Assembly: GCA_003241785.1 (NCBI GenBank)
Contig: QFPW01000005.1
Span: forward strand, 124,001-188,000
Direction: 5' to 3'
Length of the DNA stretch: 64,000 nt
From: Rhodovulum sulfidophilum
Lineage (GTDB): Bacteria > Pseudomonadota > Alphaproteobacteria > Rhodobacterales > Rhodobacteraceae
Made by a program: the position numbers and the translations under genes. Positions 50,643-58,998 of the stretch are shown piece by piece. The notes below the pieces were generated by a model. The model did not search any database and was not told where the DNA came from. It saw nothing but the letters and a program-made list of their open reading frames with translations. Every line of letters begins with the position of its first letter. Position 1 is the stretch's first letter.

Positions 50643-51569
50643 ATGAACAAGCGGGACAGATTTCTCTCGGCGGTCGCTCGAGAGCCTGTCGACCGGGCGC
50701 CAAGCACCTGCTGGACGCATTTCATGACCGAGACGCTCGGCGGGCTCGAACATGCGAAGCGGCATCTCGTCTATCAGCGGGAGTACGACTGGGACATCTG
50801 CAAGGTCGTCAACGACTTCCAGTACCCGTTCCCCGACGGCCTCGACACGATCCGCGGGCCGGAGGATATCGAGCGCTTCGAGGAGGCCTCGATGGACGCC
50901 TACCTCTTCCGCGAGGAGCTCATCGCGATTCGCGTCCTGCGGGGCGAGCTCGGGCCCGACACGCCCATCGTCTTCACCACCTTCGACCCGCTGCGGCAGA
51001 TCGTTCGGCGCGCCGGCATAAACACCGTTCCGATCCTGCTGTCGCATCCGGTTCAGACGCTCCGCGCGCTCAAGGCCATCAACGCGTCGCTGATGACATT
51101 CATGGCCGAGATGAAGGCCGCCGGCGCGGATGGCGTCTTCCTCGCGATCAACAGCGCGCACGCCCCCGGCACGCCGATGGCGGTCAGCGACGACGACTAC
51201 CGCGCCTTCATGCGTCCCTTCGAGATCGAGCTTCTGGACTCGATGCGGGGCATGACGCGGTTCCTGCATGTGCACGGCCCAGCGATCCGCATGGACCGGG
51301 TCGCGGACTATCCCTACGAGGTCGTCAGCGTCTCCGACCGGATGGACGCCAATCCCTCCATGGCGGAGCTGCGCGATCTCACCGGCAAATGCGTGATGGG
51401 CGGGATCGACGAGACCCGTCTTGGCCGCATGACGCCGGACGAGCTGCGCTGTCAGATCGCGGACACGTTCCGCGAGGTTGGCGAGACCGGCGTCATCCTG
51501 GCACCGGGCTGCACCGTCCCGGTATGGACACCCGCGCAGCTGCTCCGGGTCATCGCCAGGCAGGGGTGA
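50643..51569 (+). CDS. Uroporphyrinogen-decarboxylase-fold (URO-D/MtaA-like) protein
   Basis: This 308-residue protein belongs to the URO-D superfamily, which includes methyl-cobamide methyltransferases as well as haem enzymes. It starts MNKRDRFLSAVAREPVDRAP, a standard beginning for catabolic URO-D-like proteins, and ends PGCTVPVWTPAQLLRVIARQ with the conserved Cys. Where methyltransferases have an H-x-C-G zinc motif this one has FLHVHGPAI (H-x-H-G). It lies first in an operon for transport and oxidation of an unknown compound, so haem synthesis is unlikely. A longer frame from 50577 would include the operator and is rejected. Confidence 0.8.
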   Translation: MNKRDRFLSAVAREPVDRAPSTCWTHFMTETLGGLEHAKRHLVYQREYDWDICKVVNDFQYPFPDGLDTIRGPEDIERFEEASMDAYLFREELIAIRVLRGELGPDTPIVFTTFDPLRQIVRRAGINTVPILLSHPVQTLRALKAINASLMTFMAEMKAAGADGVFLAINSAHAPGTPMAVSDDDYRAFMRPFEIELLDSMRGMTRFLHVHGPAIRMDRVADYPYEVVSVSDRMDANPSMAELRDLTGKCVMGGIDETRLGRMTPDELRCQIADTFREVGETGVILAPGCTVPVWTPAQLLRVIARQG

Positions 51570-51622
51570 GCCGGTTCGCCACGAGCAAGATCGCCCTGTC
51601 GGAAACCTAGAAAGGTGAAAAC

Positions 51623-52681
51623 ATGTTGCACGGCAGATTCTCCAGACGCGCCTTCCTCGCCGGCGGCACCGCGGCCCTGTTCACGCCCGCCATCGCCCGG
51701 CGGGCCTACGCGGCGCGGGAACTGACGCTCGGCTTCAATACCAGCGCGGTCGACGCGGCGCGGACGCTGCTCGCCGAGCCGTTCACCGAAGCGACGGGAA
51801 TTCCCGTGACCGTCGTCGCCCGGCGCGACAATCCGGTGACCGAGGTCAAGGTCCAGACCGGCTCGGGCTCGTATCAGTGGGACGTCAGCGGCGCGATCAG
51901 CGGAGATACCTACTGGCAGGTGCGCGATCTCGTCGAGCCGCTGGACCCGCAGGACCCGGCCATCGCCGCGCTGCCCGGCTATGCCCGCGAGGACGGCTGG
52001 GTGGGATATGCGACCGTGGGCTACACCATGGCGTACCAGACCGAAGACTTCCCCGGCCGCGAGCTGAACTGGGAAGACCTGCTTGACGAGGCCGGAAGCC
52101 CTGGAACCCGGGCGCTGCGCAAGCGCGTGAACGAGAATGTCGAGATCGCGCTCCGCATGTCGGGCGTCGATCCGAAGGACATTTACGGCGTCCTCGCGAC
52201 GAGCGAGGGCTGGGACCGCGCCTTCGCGAAGCTCGACGAGCTGAAGCCGGTGACCGACATCTGGTGGGATTCCGACGCCCAGGTCCTGCCCCTGCTGGGA
52301 AGCGGTGATCTGAGCATCTGCCCCAACTACAACGTCGATCTCTACGAGGTCATCGACGGCGGCGGAAAGCTCAGCCTGAACTGGGACCGCGGGCTGATGA
52401 CCAGCAATGGCTTCCTGATCCCGAAGGGTGCCCCGAACGCCGATCTCGCGCGGCAGTTCATCAGCTTCGCGCTGGCTCCCGAGCGGATCGGAACCTTCTG
52501 CGCCAGGCTGAGCTATGGCCCGACGGTTCCGGGCGCGGTGGACTTCGTGCCGGCGGACATCCTGCCGCGCCTCCCGACCGCTCCGCAGAACGTGGACAAG
52601 ATCGCGGCCATGGATTCGCGCTTCTGGTCCGAGAACGCCTCCCAGGCCACCCAGCGCTTCAACGAGTGGCTGCTGCGGTAG
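51623..52681 (+). CDS. Tat-exported spermidine/putrescine-type ABC substrate-binding protein
   Basis: This 352-residue binding protein has a twin-arginine signal peptide (RFSRRAFLAGGTAALFTPAI, SRRxFL motif at residues about 6-11) and a type-II periplasmic fold of the PotD/extracellular-binding family (ELTLGFNTSAVDAARTLLAE, PFTEATGIPVTVVARR, DISWDV-like VSGAISGDTYWQV, DIWWDSDAQVLPLLGSGDLS). AAAGGTG precedes the ATG. Tat export suggests it folds or binds a ligand or cofactor before export. It supplies solute to the ATPase and fused permease encoded downstream; the ligand is unknown. Confidence 0.88.
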   Translation: MLHGRFSRRAFLAGGTAALFTPAIARRAYAARELTLGFNTSAVDAARTLLAEPFTEATGIPVTVVARRDNPVTEVKVQTGSGSYQWDVSGAISGDTYWQVRDLVEPLDPQDPAIAALPGYAREDGWVGYATVGYTMAYQTEDFPGRELNWEDLLDEAGSPGTRALRKRVNENVEIALRMSGVDPKDIYGVLATSEGWDRAFAKLDELKPVTDIWWDSDAQVLPLLGSGDLSICPNYNVDLYEVIDGGGKLSLNWDRGLMTSNGFLIPKGAPNADLARQFISFALAPERIGTFCARLSYGPTVPGAVDFVPADILPRLPTAPQNVDKIAAMDSRFWSENASQATQRFNEWLLR

Positions 52682-52703
52682 CGCCCCTCTCCGATTCGAC
52701 CAC

Positions 52704-52730
52704 GCGCGGGCGGCCTGCGTCCGCCCGCGC
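52704..52730 (+). other. Intercistronic mRNA hairpin after the Tat-type binding-protein gene
   Basis: GCGCGGGCGG (52704-52713) pairs perfectly with CCGCCCGCGC (52721-52730) around a 7-base loop. It has no U-tract and lies inside the operon, 23 bases after the binding-protein stop, the same placement as the hairpin at 35734-35770. Confidence 0.65.
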
Positions 52731-52790
52731 CCGCCGCGCCAAGCCCCGGACCGGATCCGGCGCGCCGCGGCATGCAGGAAAGGCAAAGAC

Positions 52791-53756
52791 ATGAAGATCG
52801 GCTTGCTCGGCGTCCTGGTGAACCAGGTCGACCGGCTCAGGAAATTCTGGGACTTCCCCTACGAGATCGTCGACCTCTCGACGCCCGCCCCGGCCGGCGG
52901 CAAGCATCGGGTCGACGTGCTGCTCTCGGTGGTGTTCAAACCCGAACATGCCGCCCTGGTGGATTTCCGGCTTCTGCAGGCCACGGGCGTCGGCGTCGAT
53001 GGCATCGACTTCTCGGCGCTGCCGCCGGCGGCCTGGGTATGCAACATGTACCACCATGAAGGGCCGATCGCGGAATACTGTATCCTCGCCATGCTCGCGC
53101 GCGAGGTCGGCTGGACCGCGCTGACGACGACGCCGTTCCGCGACGACTGGTCCGAGCTCTTCTTCACCCGGGCCCGGCACGGGGAGATCGCCGGCAAGAC
53201 GCTCGGCATCGTTGGGTTCGGGCATATCGGCAAGGCGCTGGCGCGGCGCGCCACGGCGATGGGGATGAAGGTCGTCGCCACCGCCTCGCGCGCGAAACCG
53301 GCGAGCGACGGGGCGGAGTGGATCAAGGGCCCGGAGGACCTGGGCGAATTGCTCGCGACCTCGGATTACGTGGTGGTCTGCTGCGAACTGACCGAGCGGA
53401 CCCGCGGCATGATCGCCGCCGCCGAGCTCGCGCGGATGAAGCGCGACGCGGTCATCATCAACGTGGCGCGCGGGCCGATCATCGACGAGCAGGCGCTCTA
53501 CGGCGCGTTGGCGGAGAAGCGGATCGGCGGCGCGGTGCTCGACGTCTGGTATGCCAATCCCTCGGCGAGGGGCGACGGCGTGTTGCCGAGCACGCTGCGC
53601 TTCGATCTGCTCGATAACGTCGTGGCGACTCCCTACGTCTCGGCCTGGACGGAGCAGCTCGGCGACCGCCGCTACTCGGACGTGGCGCGCAACATCCGCA
53701 ACCTCATCGAGGGGCGCCCCTTGATGAACGTCGTTCGCGCACCCCAGGACAGCTAG
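52791..53756 (+). CDS. D-2-hydroxyacid dehydrogenase family protein with altered catalytic residues
   Basis: This 321-residue protein has the NAD-binding domain of the D-2-hydroxyacid dehydrogenases (KTLGIVGFGHIGKALARRAT, residues about 136-155) and the catalytic-Arg block INVARGPIIDEQAL (Arg227). The other two catalytic residues are changed: the Glu expected after D-V-[FWY] is replaced in LDVWYANPS (251-257), and the TPH histidine is Tyr282 in VVATPYVSAW. It may act by another mechanism, bind NAD without catalysis, or use a different acid-base residue. AGGAAAGG precedes ATG 52791. It sits between the binding protein and the ATPase in the operon. Confidence 0.87.
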   Translation: MKIGLLGVLVNQVDRLRKFWDFPYEIVDLSTPAPAGGKHRVDVLLSVVFKPEHAALVDFRLLQATGVGVDGIDFSALPPAAWVCNMYHHEGPIAEYCILAMLAREVGWTALTTTPFRDDWSELFFTRARHGEIAGKTLGIVGFGHIGKALARRATAMGMKVVATASRAKPASDGAEWIKGPEDLGELLATSDYVVVCCELTERTRGMIAAAELARMKRDAVIINVARGPIIDEQALYGALAEKRIGGAVLDVWYANPSARGDGVLPSTLRFDLLDNVVATPYVSAWTEQLGDRRYSDVARNIRNLIEGRPLMNVVRAPQDS

Positions 53757-53809
53757 TCCCGCCCGCGCCCGCCGCGGCGCACGCGCTCCGATCCAGAAAG
53801 GCCCCGACT

Positions 53810-54907
53810 GTGCACAAACTCGAACTTCAGGACGTCTCCAAGCGCTTTGGCCTGGTGGTGGCGCTGAAGCCCACGACCATTTCGGTTCGGGAAGGAGAGT
53901 TTCTCACGCTTCTGGGGCCGTCGGGCTCCGGCAAGACCACCCTCCTCCAGCTGCTGTCCGGCCTCTACGTGCCGGACAGCGGGCGCATCCTGATCGACGG
54001 CAAGGACGCCACGCACCAGGAAGCGCACAAGCGCGACATCGGGCTCGTCTTCCAGAACTACGCCCTGTTCCCGCATCTGACGGTGGCGGAGAATGTCGCC
54101 TTCCCGCTGAAGATGCGCAAGCGACCCGCGGCGGAGATCGCCGAGCGCGTCCGGCGCGTGCTGGAGCTGGTGCGGCTGCCCCACATGGGCGACCGGCTGC
54201 CGAAGGAACTGTCCGGTGGCCAGCAGCAGCGTATCGCCCTGGCGCGCTGCGCCGTCTACACGCCCTCGGTCATCCTGATGGACGAGCCCCTGGGCGCGCT
54301 GGACAAGAAGCTGCGCGACCAGATGCAGATCGAGATTACCCGCCTGCACAAGGAGCTCGGCGCCACCATCATCTTCGTCACCCACGACCAGGAGGAGGCG
54401 ATGGCGATGTCCGATCGCATCTGCCTGATGAACGAGGGCGGCATCGAGCAGATCGGCACGCCCGACGACCTGTACTTCCGCCCGAAGAGCCTGTTCGTCG
54501 GCCAGTTCTTCGGCTCTCCGAATGTGCTGCGCGGCAAGATCGTCGCCAGGGACGGCGACGTCGCCGCCGTCGATGTCGGCGCGGCGGACCTTCTGCGCGC
54601 ACCGTTCGGGATGTCCGGCCTCGCCGTCGGCGACCGAGCCGCGGTCCTGGTCAGGCCCGAGAGCGTTGTCATCGGCGCGGGGCAGGGGGAGACGCACAAC
54701 TGCCTCGACGCCTGCTTCGACATGACCATGGTGACCGGTCCGATGACGCGTCACCACCTTCGCCGCCCGGCCGGCGAGGAGCTTGTCTGCCTGTCGCTGA
54801 CCTCCGCGCGCCACCTGGCCCATCGCCCCGGCGAGCCGCTGACCCTGTCCTGGCCGATCGCGGACGGCGTTCTCCTTCCGGTTCCGGCCGATGGAGCGGC
54901 GGCATGA
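53810..54907 (+). CDS. ABC transporter ATPase (PotA-like)
   Basis: This 365-residue ATPase shows Walker A GPSGSGKTT (about residues 38-46), Q-loop VFQNYALFPHLTVAENVAFP, signature LSGGQQQRIALARC, Walker B VILMDEPLGALDKKLRDQMQ and H-loop VTHDQEEAMAMSDRI. It ends with a TOBE-type domain (about 280-360). That is the PotA/MalK-type layout for polyamine, iron or thiamine importers. It starts with GTG, has an AGAAAGG upstream, and overlaps the permease gene by 4 bases. Confidence 0.92.
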   Translation: MHKLELQDVSKRFGLVVALKPTTISVREGEFLTLLGPSGSGKTTLLQLLSGLYVPDSGRILIDGKDATHQEAHKRDIGLVFQNYALFPHLTVAENVAFPLKMRKRPAAEIAERVRRVLELVRLPHMGDRLPKELSGGQQQRIALARCAVYTPSVILMDEPLGALDKKLRDQMQIEITRLHKELGATIIFVTHDQEEAMAMSDRICLMNEGGIEQIGTPDDLYFRPKSLFVGQFFGSPNVLRGKIVARDGDVAAVDVGAADLLRAPFGMSGLAVGDRAAVLVRPESVVIGAGQGETHNCLDACFDMTMVTGPMTRHHLRRPAGEELVCLSLTSARHLAHRPGEPLTLSWPIADGVLLPVPADGAAA

Positions 54908-56703
54908 TCGCGGCGGGCAAGGCGGCGCTGCGCAACGCGCCCGTCGTGCTGGCGATCCTGCCGGCCGTGGCGTTTCTGACGGTCTTCCTGCTCGTTCCCG
55001 TCGCGCAGATGCTCGGGCTCAGCCTGTTCGCGGCGGATGGCAGCCCGACGCTGTCGAATTTCGCGCGTCTTTTCGAGTCGACCGTCTACATGCGGGTCCT
55101 CTGGAACTCCGTCCTGACCGCGACGATGACCGCGCTGTTCTGCGTCGTCATCGCCTATCCGGTCGCCTACCTGCTGTCCACGGCGCGGCCCGGCACCCGC
55201 GCCGCGCTGCTCATCTGGGTGCTCCTGCCACTCTGGACATCGTTCCTGGTGCGCGCGGTCGCCTGGATCCTGATCCTCGGCGATCAGGGCGTTCTGAATT
55301 CCGGCCTCAAAGCCATCGGCCTGATCGACGAGCCGTTCAGGATGATCAACACCTTCTTCGGCGTACTGGTCGGGACGGTCCACGCCATGGTGCCGATCGC
55401 CGTGATGATGATGCTCTCGGTGATGGCGACCATCGACCGCGACCTCGGTCACGCGAGCGCCACCCTCGGCGCGCGCGGCGCGCAGTCGTTCTGGCGGGTG
55501 TTCTTTCCGCTGTCCTTGCCGGGCGTCGTGGCGGCGGCGCTGATCGTCTTCGTCAACGCGCTCGGCTTCTTCGTCGCGTCGCAGCTCTTGGGCGGGGTGC
55601 GCGACATGATGATCTCGCAGCTCATCATCCAGCAGATCGAGGAGGTCTTCGATCTCTCCTTCGCCGGGGCGCTCGGCGCGGTCCTGCTCTTCACCACCCT
55701 GCTGATCATCGCCCTCTTCGACCGGGTGCTCGGCCTCACCAGCCTGACGGGCGATCACTCGCGGCTCGAGAAGAACCGCGCGCGGGGCAAGTCGGCCTTG
55801 GGACGGGTCGGCACCGGGCTGACGGACCTCGCCGGCGACGTCTGCGCGGCGATCGGCGAGGCGGCCGACCGGCTGTTCCGCCGCCGCCCGCGCGGCGCCG
55901 ACAAGGCCCGCCGGCCGATCCTGGCGCTGACCGTCGGCTGCGTCATCGTCTTCATCGCGGCGCCGGCCTTCATCCTGATCCCGGCATCCTTTTCCGAGAC
56001 GCCGTTCCTCAGCTGGCCGCCGCGGGGCTTCACCCTGGAATGGTACCAAGGCTTTTTCACCTCTCCGGCCTGGAGCGCGGCCCTCTTCCGCTCGATCGTC
56101 GTCGGCTTCCTGACCGCGATGTGCGCCATGGCGATCGGCGTCCCCGCCGCCTACGTGCTCGGGCGACGGAGCTTTCCGGGCAAGCCGCTCCTCCTCACCT
56201 TCATCCTGATCCCGGTGGTGCTGCCGTCGATCATCATCGGTGTCGGGCTGTTCTACCTCTACAGCCGGATCGGCCTCCTGCAGACGACGGCCGGCCTCGT
56301 CCTCGGCCACACCGTCTTCGCCCTGCCCTACGTGGTGATCACCGCGATGGCGGCGCTGCGGACCTATGACGACCGGCTCGACCAGGCGGCATCGACGCTC
56401 GGCGCGTCGCGGCTGACTACCTTCCGTCTCATCTCGTTTCCGCTGATGAGGATGGGGATGGCCTCGGCCTTCCTGTTCGCCTTCGTCCAGTCCTTCGACG
56501 AGCTGTCGGTCGCCCTCTTCGTCGCGAGCCCGACCATGCCGACGCTGCCGCGCCAGCTCTGGGCCGAAGCTCTCTATCGACTGTCGCCGACCCTCGCGGC
56601 GGCCTCCACGGTGATGATCCTCATCGTGGCCCTTCCGATCGTCGCGAGCCAGCTCTCCGGCAGGCTCCGGACGGCCCGCGAGCGCAGGAGGAACGACCGA
56701 TGA
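54904..56703 (+). CDS. Fused two-domain ABC permease (PotB-PotC-like)
   Basis: This 599-residue permease joins two BPD_transp_1 domains that are separate proteins in Pot systems. The N-terminal half (residues about 15-280) contains the EAA loop SATLGARGAQSFWRVFFPLS, and the C-terminal half (about 340-590) contains AASTLGASRLTTFRLISFPL. A charged linker (NRARGKSALGRVGTGL, DRLFRRRPRGADKARR) connects them. The fusion forces a heterodimer-like channel from one polypeptide. It overlaps the ATPase by 4 bases and the opine-dehydrogenase-like gene by 4 bases. Confidence 0.9.
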   Translation: MIAAGKAALRNAPVVLAILPAVAFLTVFLLVPVAQMLGLSLFAADGSPTLSNFARLFESTVYMRVLWNSVLTATMTALFCVVIAYPVAYLLSTARPGTRAALLIWVLLPLWTSFLVRAVAWILILGDQGVLNSGLKAIGLIDEPFRMINTFFGVLVGTVHAMVPIAVMMMLSVMATIDRDLGHASATLGARGAQSFWRVFFPLSLPGVVAAALIVFVNALGFFVASQLLGGVRDMMISQLIIQQIEEVFDLSFAGALGAVLLFTTLLIIALFDRVLGLTSLTGDHSRLEKNRARGKSALGRVGTGLTDLAGDVCAAIGEAADRLFRRRPRGADKARRPILALTVGCVIVFIAAPAFILIPASFSETPFLSWPPRGFTLEWYQGFFTSPAWSAALFRSIVVGFLTAMCAMAIGVPAAYVLGRRSFPGKPLLLTFILIPVVLPSIIIGVGLFYLYSRIGLLQTTAGLVLGHTVFALPYVVITAMAALRTYDDRLDQAASTLGASRLTTFRLISFPLMRMGMASAFLFAFVQSFDELSVALFVASPTMPTLPRQLWAEALYRLSPTLAAASTVMILIVALPIVASQLSGRLRTARERRRNDR

Positions 56704-57800
56704 GCGTCATGTCGGCGGGGCAGGGCGGCGGCGCCGCCACCCGCGTGAGCATCGTCGGACTGGGGCCGATCGCCCTTTCCACCGCCGCCTATCTGGTCGA
56801 CCAGGGGCGCCAACCGCTCCTCTGGTCGCCCAAGGAGCGGTGGCACGCGCCAGGAATCCGCGGCTACGCGGCGTCCTTCGAAGGCAGGATCACCGGGCCA
56901 CGCCAATTCCCTCTGGCCGGCCAGGCCGCCGACCTCGCGGCCTGGGCGGAGACGATCGTGATCTGCCTGCCCGGGAAATGGCACAAGCAGGCCATGGACG
57001 CGCTGGCGCCGCATCTGACGCCGCGCCATCGGGTCATCATCAGCTCGCATTGCTCCTTCGGGGCGCAGTATCTGCGCCGATCCCTGGCCAGCGCCGGCGT
57101 CGAGATCCCGATCATCGCCTGGAGCACGACGCTCGCCACCTGCAATCCGCTGGGCGACCGCCACTTCAAGGTGATGACCCTGCGCCGGGTCATCGACGTC
57201 GCGACGACGCCGCGCCGGTTGTCGGACGAGGGTCTCGCCGTCTCGATCGCGCTCTTCGGCCCGCGCTTCCAGCCGCGCGACGGGGTGATGGCGATCGCGG
57301 TCAGCAACGTCAATCCGCAGAACCATCTGGCGATCTGCCTCTGCAACCTCACCCGGATGGAGCAGGGCGAGGTCTGGAACTTCAACCTCAACATCACCGA
57401 AACGGTCTCCCGCCTGATCGACGCGCTGGATGCCGAGCGGATCGGCCTCGCGAGCGATCTCGGCGTCGCGGTGCGCACCGTGCGCGAGCACTGGCACTAC
57501 ACCCATGACGTACCCGTCCTGCCGATCCATGAGGCGACGCGGGCTATCGAGGCGCGCGGGATCTCGTTCTTCGGTCAGCGGACCCACATGACGCCGTGGG
57601 TGCTCGAGGACGCGCCCTACGGACTCGCGCCGCTCGTCGCCCTCGGTGAGATGGCAGGCCGCGACATGCCGCTCCACCGCGCGGGCCTCGCCCTACTCTC
57701 CGCGCTCTACGGGCGAGACTTCGCCGCGGAGAACGATCTGTTGGCCGAAGTCCGGCTGTCGGCGCCCGACCTGACCACGCTGCGCGCGCTTTCCGAGTAG
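56700..57800 (+). CDS. NAD/NADP octopine/nopaline (opine) dehydrogenase family protein
   Basis: This 366-residue protein has an N-terminal Rossmann motif, VSIVGLGPIALSTAAYLVDQ (GxGxxA at residues 20-25), a second strand with ETIVICLPGKWHKQAMDALA, and the all-helical C-terminal opine-dehydrogenase domain with the catalytic-type block AIAVSNVNPQNHLAICLCNL (N203, H209). Opine dehydrogenases join or split an amino acid and a keto acid. At the end of a transport operon, oxidative splitting of an imported opine-like compound is more plausible than synthesis. It starts 4 bases inside the permease gene. Confidence 0.87.
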   Translation: MSVMSAGQGGGAATRVSIVGLGPIALSTAAYLVDQGRQPLLWSPKERWHAPGIRGYAASFEGRITGPRQFPLAGQAADLAAWAETIVICLPGKWHKQAMDALAPHLTPRHRVIISSHCSFGAQYLRRSLASAGVEIPIIAWSTTLATCNPLGDRHFKVMTLRRVIDVATTPRRLSDEGLAVSIALFGPRFQPRDGVMAIAVSNVNPQNHLAICLCNLTRMEQGEVWNFNLNITETVSRLIDALDAERIGLASDLGVAVRTVREHWHYTHDVPVLPIHEATRAIEARGISFFGQRTHMTPWVLEDAPYGLAPLVALGEMAGRDMPLHRAGLALLSALYGRDFAAENDLLAEVRLSAPDLTTLRALSE

Positions 57801-58263
57801 AGATTCGACGCGGACGCGAGTCGGTTCGGCAAGAATGCCTCCACGCTCGGGGCCTCGACCGAGTGCGCGAAGCATCCAGGTCGCGCAGCGCGTGGCGGGC
57901 GAAATCGGCGCCGCGCGCCGGCTCGCTGCGACCTGGCACCGAGGCCATCCGCGGCTTCTTCAGTAGTTCGCTTCGACTGACGCCGGGGTCGGCATTGGAC
58001 CCAGGGTCCGGCCGCCTGGCCCTCTTTCCAGGCAGCATCGAGCCCGGCGAGGAGCGCCTTCGACGGTGGCTCGGTGCCGTTCATCGGATTGGGAGCCGGC
58101 AGGCTGTCGGCGATCCTGATCCGCTTGCCGCGGAGCGCCACCTGGGCCAGCAGCCTCAACCGCCGACGTCGCTCGCGCGTCGCGAATGGCGGCTTCCGCC
58201 CTCCAAAGGCGGAGGTCGTCGTCTAATCCGACGGCGGCTCGGCGCCGAGGCTTCGACCGTCGT
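57801..58263. other. Non-coding stretch between convergent opine-dehydrogenase and M15 peptidase genes
   Basis: These 463 bases have frames on the minus strand (for example LLAQVALRGKRIRIADSLPA) that I do not recognise and cannot support as a gene; a decayed gene is possible. A hairpin with CTTCCGCC and GGCGGAGG around a 7-base loop (about 58193-58215) may terminate the minus-strand M15 transcript. Confidence 0.4.
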
Positions 58264-58998
58264 CTACCGAGGCGCGTCGCGTAGCTTGTCGGCCCAGACA
58301 GGCCGCTCCAACGGGTTGGCCTCTGGGCCGATGGTGATCTTGGCGAAATGCATGAAATCCGGATCGGCGTCGATCCCGCCCCACGCCCAGCCGTGGCGCA
58401 TGAATATCGCCACGACCTCCGAACTCGGATGGACCAGGCCGGGCCCGGACCGATCGCGATCGCCGTCCGAACCCTTCGGCCACCAGCCCTCTTTCGGGTC
58501 GAGGAACGGATTGGTCATCGGATTGAGATCCACCGCGAGACCATAGGCATGCCAACTGAGCTCGCCGGGGTCGTCTTGCGCCGGGCGACAGTAGAAGCCC
58601 GCCGTGTCGTCGTGGGCGGCGTATTCGCCGATAGCGTAATCCTCGTAGGGCCGCATGCGCTCGATCTGAAAGCCGGCCGTGAACAGCTCCTCGAAGATGT
58701 CGGCGACCTCCTCGGCGACCCTTGCGTGAACGACGAGCGCGCCCATGTGAACGGCGCCGTCGAAGCCGAGATAGGGCATGTGGATGACCCTCAGATCCTC
58801 CGGCGCGACGGGGCAGCCCTCCTGCCAGGAAATCCCCGTCATCCTCGCCCGCCGGTCGGCCGAGATCGGTTCGACCGTCGCCAGAAAGGGTTGCGCCGGC
58901 TCGGCCTGCGCCGCGCCGGACAGGAGCGTCAGGGAGGCCGCAAGATGGAGGAGGCCTAGTCGAAACGGGAAAGACGTCCCGCCACGCCCGACCGTCAT
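58264..58998 (-). CDS. Exported M15-family D-Ala-D-Ala carboxypeptidase-like protein
   Basis: This 244-residue protein has a signal peptide (LLHLAASLTLLSGAAQA, cleaved near residue 32). The zinc site of M15 peptidases is complete: His150 and Asp157 in ELSWHAYGLAVDLN and His217 in DPDFMHFAK. Cys137 and the preceding FYCR also match the family. It should act on peptidoglycan stem peptides in the periplasm. Its start overlaps the stop of the alpha/beta hydrolase gene by 4 bases, so the two are co-transcribed, although no functional link is obvious. Confidence 0.87.
   Translation of the reverse strand: MTVGRGGTSFPFRLGLLHLAASLTLLSGAAQAEPAQPFLATVEPISADRRARMTGISWQEGCPVAPEDLRVIHMPYLGFDGAVHMGALVVHARVAEEVADIFEELFTAGFQIERMRPYEDYAIGEYAAHDDTAGFYCRPAQDDPGELSWHAYGLAVDLNPMTNPFLDPKEGWWPKGSDGDRDRSGPGLVHPSSEVVAIFMRHGWAWGGIDADPDFMHFAKITIGPEANPLERPVWADKLRDAPR

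Noticed and set aside
57707..58159. 150-codon minus-strand frame downstream of the M15 peptidase
   Set aside because: It overlaps the 3' end of the opine-dehydrogenase-like gene, has no ribosome site and no family I recognise; kept only as a possible decayed sequence.
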